From: Bifidobacteriaceae bacterium
GTDB lineage: Bacteria; Actinomycetota; Actinomycetes; Actinomycetales; Bifidobacteriaceae
Assembly (NCBI GenBank): GCA_031260825.1
Contig: JAISKS010000005.1
Span: forward strand, 1-7,175
Reading direction: 5' to 3'
DNA: 7,175 nt
Positions 5,658 to 7,175 of the stretch are shown here, in pieces. Numbering within the stretch: the stretch's first letter is position 1; each line of letters begins with the position of its first letter. The position numbers were made by a program, and so were the translations under genes. The notes below the pieces were generated by a model. The model searched no databases, had not been told where the DNA came from, and was given only the letters and a program-made list of their open reading frames with translations.

Positions 5658-6512
5658 ATGAAAAAATCTTATATCATCGGAGACCCGATTTCACACTCAA
5701 TATCCCCTTTACTTCATAATAATGTTTATAAATATTTTGGACTTGAAAATGAATATATCTACTCAGCTTTACAAATAGAAAACGAAAATTTCAATACTGA
5801 TTTTCTAAACTTAATTAATAGTGAAGATTTACGCAGCATATCTGTAACGGCTCCTCATAAAGATAAAATAATTCAATTTTTTAAAAATTCATCGTTAAAT
5901 TTTGACTATGGCGACGAGGTTTGTAAAAATTTAAATTCAGTCAATACGATCGTTTTTGATGATAACAAATATACATTATATAATACTGATGTTTATGGAA
6001 TACAAAAATCCATAAAACCTTTTGATACTGAATTTTCCGTGCTCATTTTAGGCAATGGTAGTACCGCAAAAAGTGTAATATATGCACTAAAAGATTTTAA
6101 TACAAATCGCATTGATATGGTTAGAAGAAGTGAATCTAAGGATGCTGATTTTGTAGAAATTAATGATTTTTATAAATTTGAAGATTTACAAAATATCTTA
6201 AATAATTATTCTTTAGTAATTTCTACCTTACCAAGAAATGTAGCAAGAAATGTAGCAGAAAATGTAGCAGAAAATGTAGCAGAAATAGAATTTATCCCTG
6301 ATTTATTCGACGTTAATTATAGTTTGGATTCAAAAATTCTAGCAGATTATTGGCGTGATTTTAATGGAAATTCAATCGACGGTTTAGATATGCTTTATTA
6401 CCAAGGAATTTCTCAAATCGTAAAATACACAGATTTAACATTAGAACAATTACAATCTAATGAAGTGAAAAATTCTGTATTTATTTCAAAACTAAAAAAT
6501 AATAATGTATAA
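5658..6512 (+). CDS. aroE: Shikimate dehydrogenase (NADP+)
   Basis: AroE reduces 3-dehydroshikimate to shikimate in the aromatic amino-acid/chorismate pathway. Length is 284 aa, within the family range. Substrate domain: GDPISHSISPLLHN at residues 8-21, SVTAPHK with catalytic Lys68, and NTDVYG with Asp111. NADP domain: VLILGNGSTAKS at 128-139, VISTLP at 187-192 and LFDVNYS; then GLDMLYYQGISQ near the C-terminus, the conserved GxxMLxxQ site. Odd points: residues 193-208 are four tandem tetrapeptides (RNVA, RNVA, ENVA, ENVA); the usual Pro/Thr after D-V-x-Y are absent (DVNYSLDSKIL); the protein is very Asn-rich and the gene looks more AT-rich than argS or dapA. The ATG is fixed by the canonical N-terminus although it has no SD. 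The key residues remain, so it is probably active. A related quinate/shikimate dehydrogenase is the alternative. Confidence 0.9.
   Translation: MKKSYIIGDPISHSISPLLHNNVYKYFGLENEYIYSALQIENENFNTDFLNLINSEDLRSISVTAPHKDKIIQFFKNSSLNFDYGDEVCKNLNSVNTIVFDDNKYTLYNTDVYGIQKSIKPFDTEFSVLILGNGSTAKSVIYALKDFNTNRIDMVRRSESKDADFVEINDFYKFEDLQNILNNYSLVISTLPRNVARNVAENVAENVAEIEFIPDLFDVNYSLDSKILADYWRDFNGNSIDGLDMLYYQGISQIVKYTDLTLEQLQSNEVKNSVFISKLKNNNV
6234..6281 (+). repeat. 4 x 12-bp in-frame tandem repeat inside aroE
   Basis: Two copies of AGAAATGTAGCA (6234-6257) followed by two of GAAAATGTAGCA (6258-6281), with a partial fifth GAAAT. It encodes RNVA-RNVA-ENVA-ENVA in a loop just after VISTLP of the NADP domain. 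The 12-bp unit keeps frame, so copy-number change would alter length by 4 residues without disrupting the gene. Confidence 0.9.
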
Positions 6513-6535
6513 TAAAATTGTAGATACAAATTAAT

Positions 6536-6540
6536 GGAGG
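6536..6540 (+). promoter_or_regulatory. Strong Shine-Dalgarno of the 52-aa miniprotein
   Basis: GGAGG, 5 nt before the ATG at 6546. It is the best ribosome binding site on the plus strand here, whereas the upstream genes argS and aroE have none. It is the main support for translation of the short gene that follows. Confidence 0.8.
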
Positions 6541-6545
6541 TTACT

Positions 6546-6704
6546 ATGTCTAGACTATTAAAAAATATTGCATATATGACAGCAGGAGTTGCGCTTGGTG
6601 CAGCGATTGTATACACTTTAAATGTTATTCAAAACGAAGATGAAGCTTGGGATGAGAGCTGGGAAAATTCTAGCGAACCATTGACTGGTTTAGCCCTTTC
6701 TTAA
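6546..6704 (+). CDS. Small single-pass membrane protein of unknown function (52 aa)
   Basis: I do not recognise this protein. It is short (52 aa) but has a GGAGG SD with a 5-nt spacer and fits neatly between aroE (33 bp upstream) and dapA (24 bp downstream) on the same strand. The N-terminus is basic (MSRLLKN), followed by one hydrophobic helix at about residues 8-28 (IAYMTAGVALGAAIVYTLNVI) with small residues suited to helix packing, and then a strongly acidic, Trp-containing tail (NEDEAWDESWENSSEP). Charge distribution predicts the N-terminus inside and the tail outside, although an uncleaved signal anchor in either direction is possible. There is no lipobox or cysteine. The helix loosely recalls YtxH-type membrane starts, but that is not evidence of homology. 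Role unknown; cotranscription with dapA is likely. Confidence 0.75.
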   Translation: MSRLLKNIAYMTAGVALGAAIVYTLNVIQNEDEAWDESWENSSEPLTGLALS

Positions 6705-6728
6705 TCACCTAATTTTACTGGAGATTTT

Positions 6729-7175
6729 ATGGAATATCCATTCGGCCGAATTATAACAGCGCTTGTCACACCGATGCACGCTGATGGCACTGTCGATACT
6801 GAGTCTGCTAAAAAACTTGCATCACATATTATACAGCTTGGCGGCGATGGAATTCTTGTAAATGGTACAACTGGCGAGGCTTCAACAACCCATTTAAACG
6901 AAAAACTTTTAATGATTGAAACTCTTAAATCTGAGTTTCCTAATATTCCAATTATGGCTGGCGCTGGATCCAATGATACAATTCATTCGATTTCAATGGC
7001 GAAAGAATCTAAAAAAGCTGGCGCGGATGCAATACTTGTAGTTGCTCCATATTATTTGCGCCCAAGTCAAGATGGCATTTTTGAGCATTATAAAGCGATT
7101 GCCGAATCAGTTGACGATACACCAATTATTATCTACGATGTACCTGGACGAACCGGAGTTTCGATTTCACTTGAT
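6729..7175 (+). CDS. dapA: 4-hydroxy-tetrahydrodipicolinate synthase, N-terminal half (runs off right edge)
   Basis: DapA condenses aspartate semialdehyde with pyruvate, the branch step to diaminopimelate and lysine, serving both peptidoglycan and protein. 149 residues are present of about 295. Seen: PFGRIITALVTP at residues 4-15; NGTTGEAST at 45-53 with the Thr47/Thr48 pair; VAPYYLRPSQDG at 105-116 with Tyr109; and IIIYDVPGRTG at 133-143 with Tyr136 and Arg141. These correspond to the catalytic triad and carboxylate-binding arginine of E. coli DapA; the Schiff-base lysine lies beyond the window edge. The ATG at 6729 has a TGGAG SD with a 5-nt spacer. Related pyruvate aldolases (NanA, KDG aldolase) share the fold, but this N-terminus and GTTGE context fit DapA, and lysC in the same window agrees. 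Confidence 0.93.
   Translation, partial: MEYPFGRIITALVTPMHADGTVDTESAKKLASHIIQLGGDGILVNGTTGEASTTHLNEKLLMIETLKSEFPNIPIMAGAGSNDTIHSISMAKESKKAGADAILVVAPYYLRPSQDGIFEHYKAIAESVDDTPIIIYDVPGRTGVSISLD

Noticed and set aside
6413..6973. Minus-strand open frames over the aroE end/miniprotein and over dapA
   Set aside because: They are antisense to genes with clear motifs or strong SDs; no support of their own.

Overview
The window is AT-rich (about one third G+C by eye, not computed) yet codes for proteins of actinobacterial type. ArgS carries the signature GPLHIGGTRWAAVGD and ends in LLGVTAPEKM, which closely resembles bifidobacterial and other actinomycete ArgS as I remember them. LysC ends in an actinomycete-like EAVVYGGSGR, and DapA starts with PFGRIITALVTP. 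Together with the low G+C, short spacing and intact amino-acid biosynthesis genes, this suggests a low-G+C member of the Actinomycetota, possibly a host-associated or endosymbiotic relative of the Bifidobacteriaceae (for example the Ancillula type). That placement is an inference and needs a phylogeny.

Layout: two divergent gene clusters leave a 342-bp central spacer (3581-3922). The leftward (minus) cluster is rpsF - ssb - rpsR - rplI - lysC - smc (smc runs off the left edge). The first four form the classic S6/SSB/S18/L9 operon, each gene with a good Shine-Dalgarno (SD) sequence. Aspartate kinase follows after 23 bp and smc after another 35 bp. The rightward (plus) cluster is argS - aroE - a 52-aa membrane miniprotein - dapA (cut by the right edge).

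Functions: the left cluster joins translation and DNA maintenance to the first step of the aspartate pathway. The right cluster has arginyl-tRNA synthetase, a shikimate-pathway dehydrogenase and the first dedicated enzyme of diaminopimelate/lysine synthesis. LysC and DapA therefore bracket the window with two steps of the same route to peptidoglycan and lysine. LysC also carries an internal SD and ATG, in frame, just ahead of its ACT domains, so it probably makes alpha and beta subunits from one gene.

The least explained parts are non-coding or repetitive. The central spacer has a ~102-nt imperfect hairpin with a perfect 12-bp terminal inverted repeat, followed by three CGATACTAATATATA-like direct repeats each containing a -10-like hexamer, and then a TATAAT exactly 6 nt before the argS ATG, which implies a leaderless mRNA. 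The argS-aroE gap is filled by a degenerate 16-bp tandem array. aroE itself contains an in-frame 4 x 12-bp tandem repeat. No tRNA, rRNA, CRISPR array, transposase or phage gene was seen.
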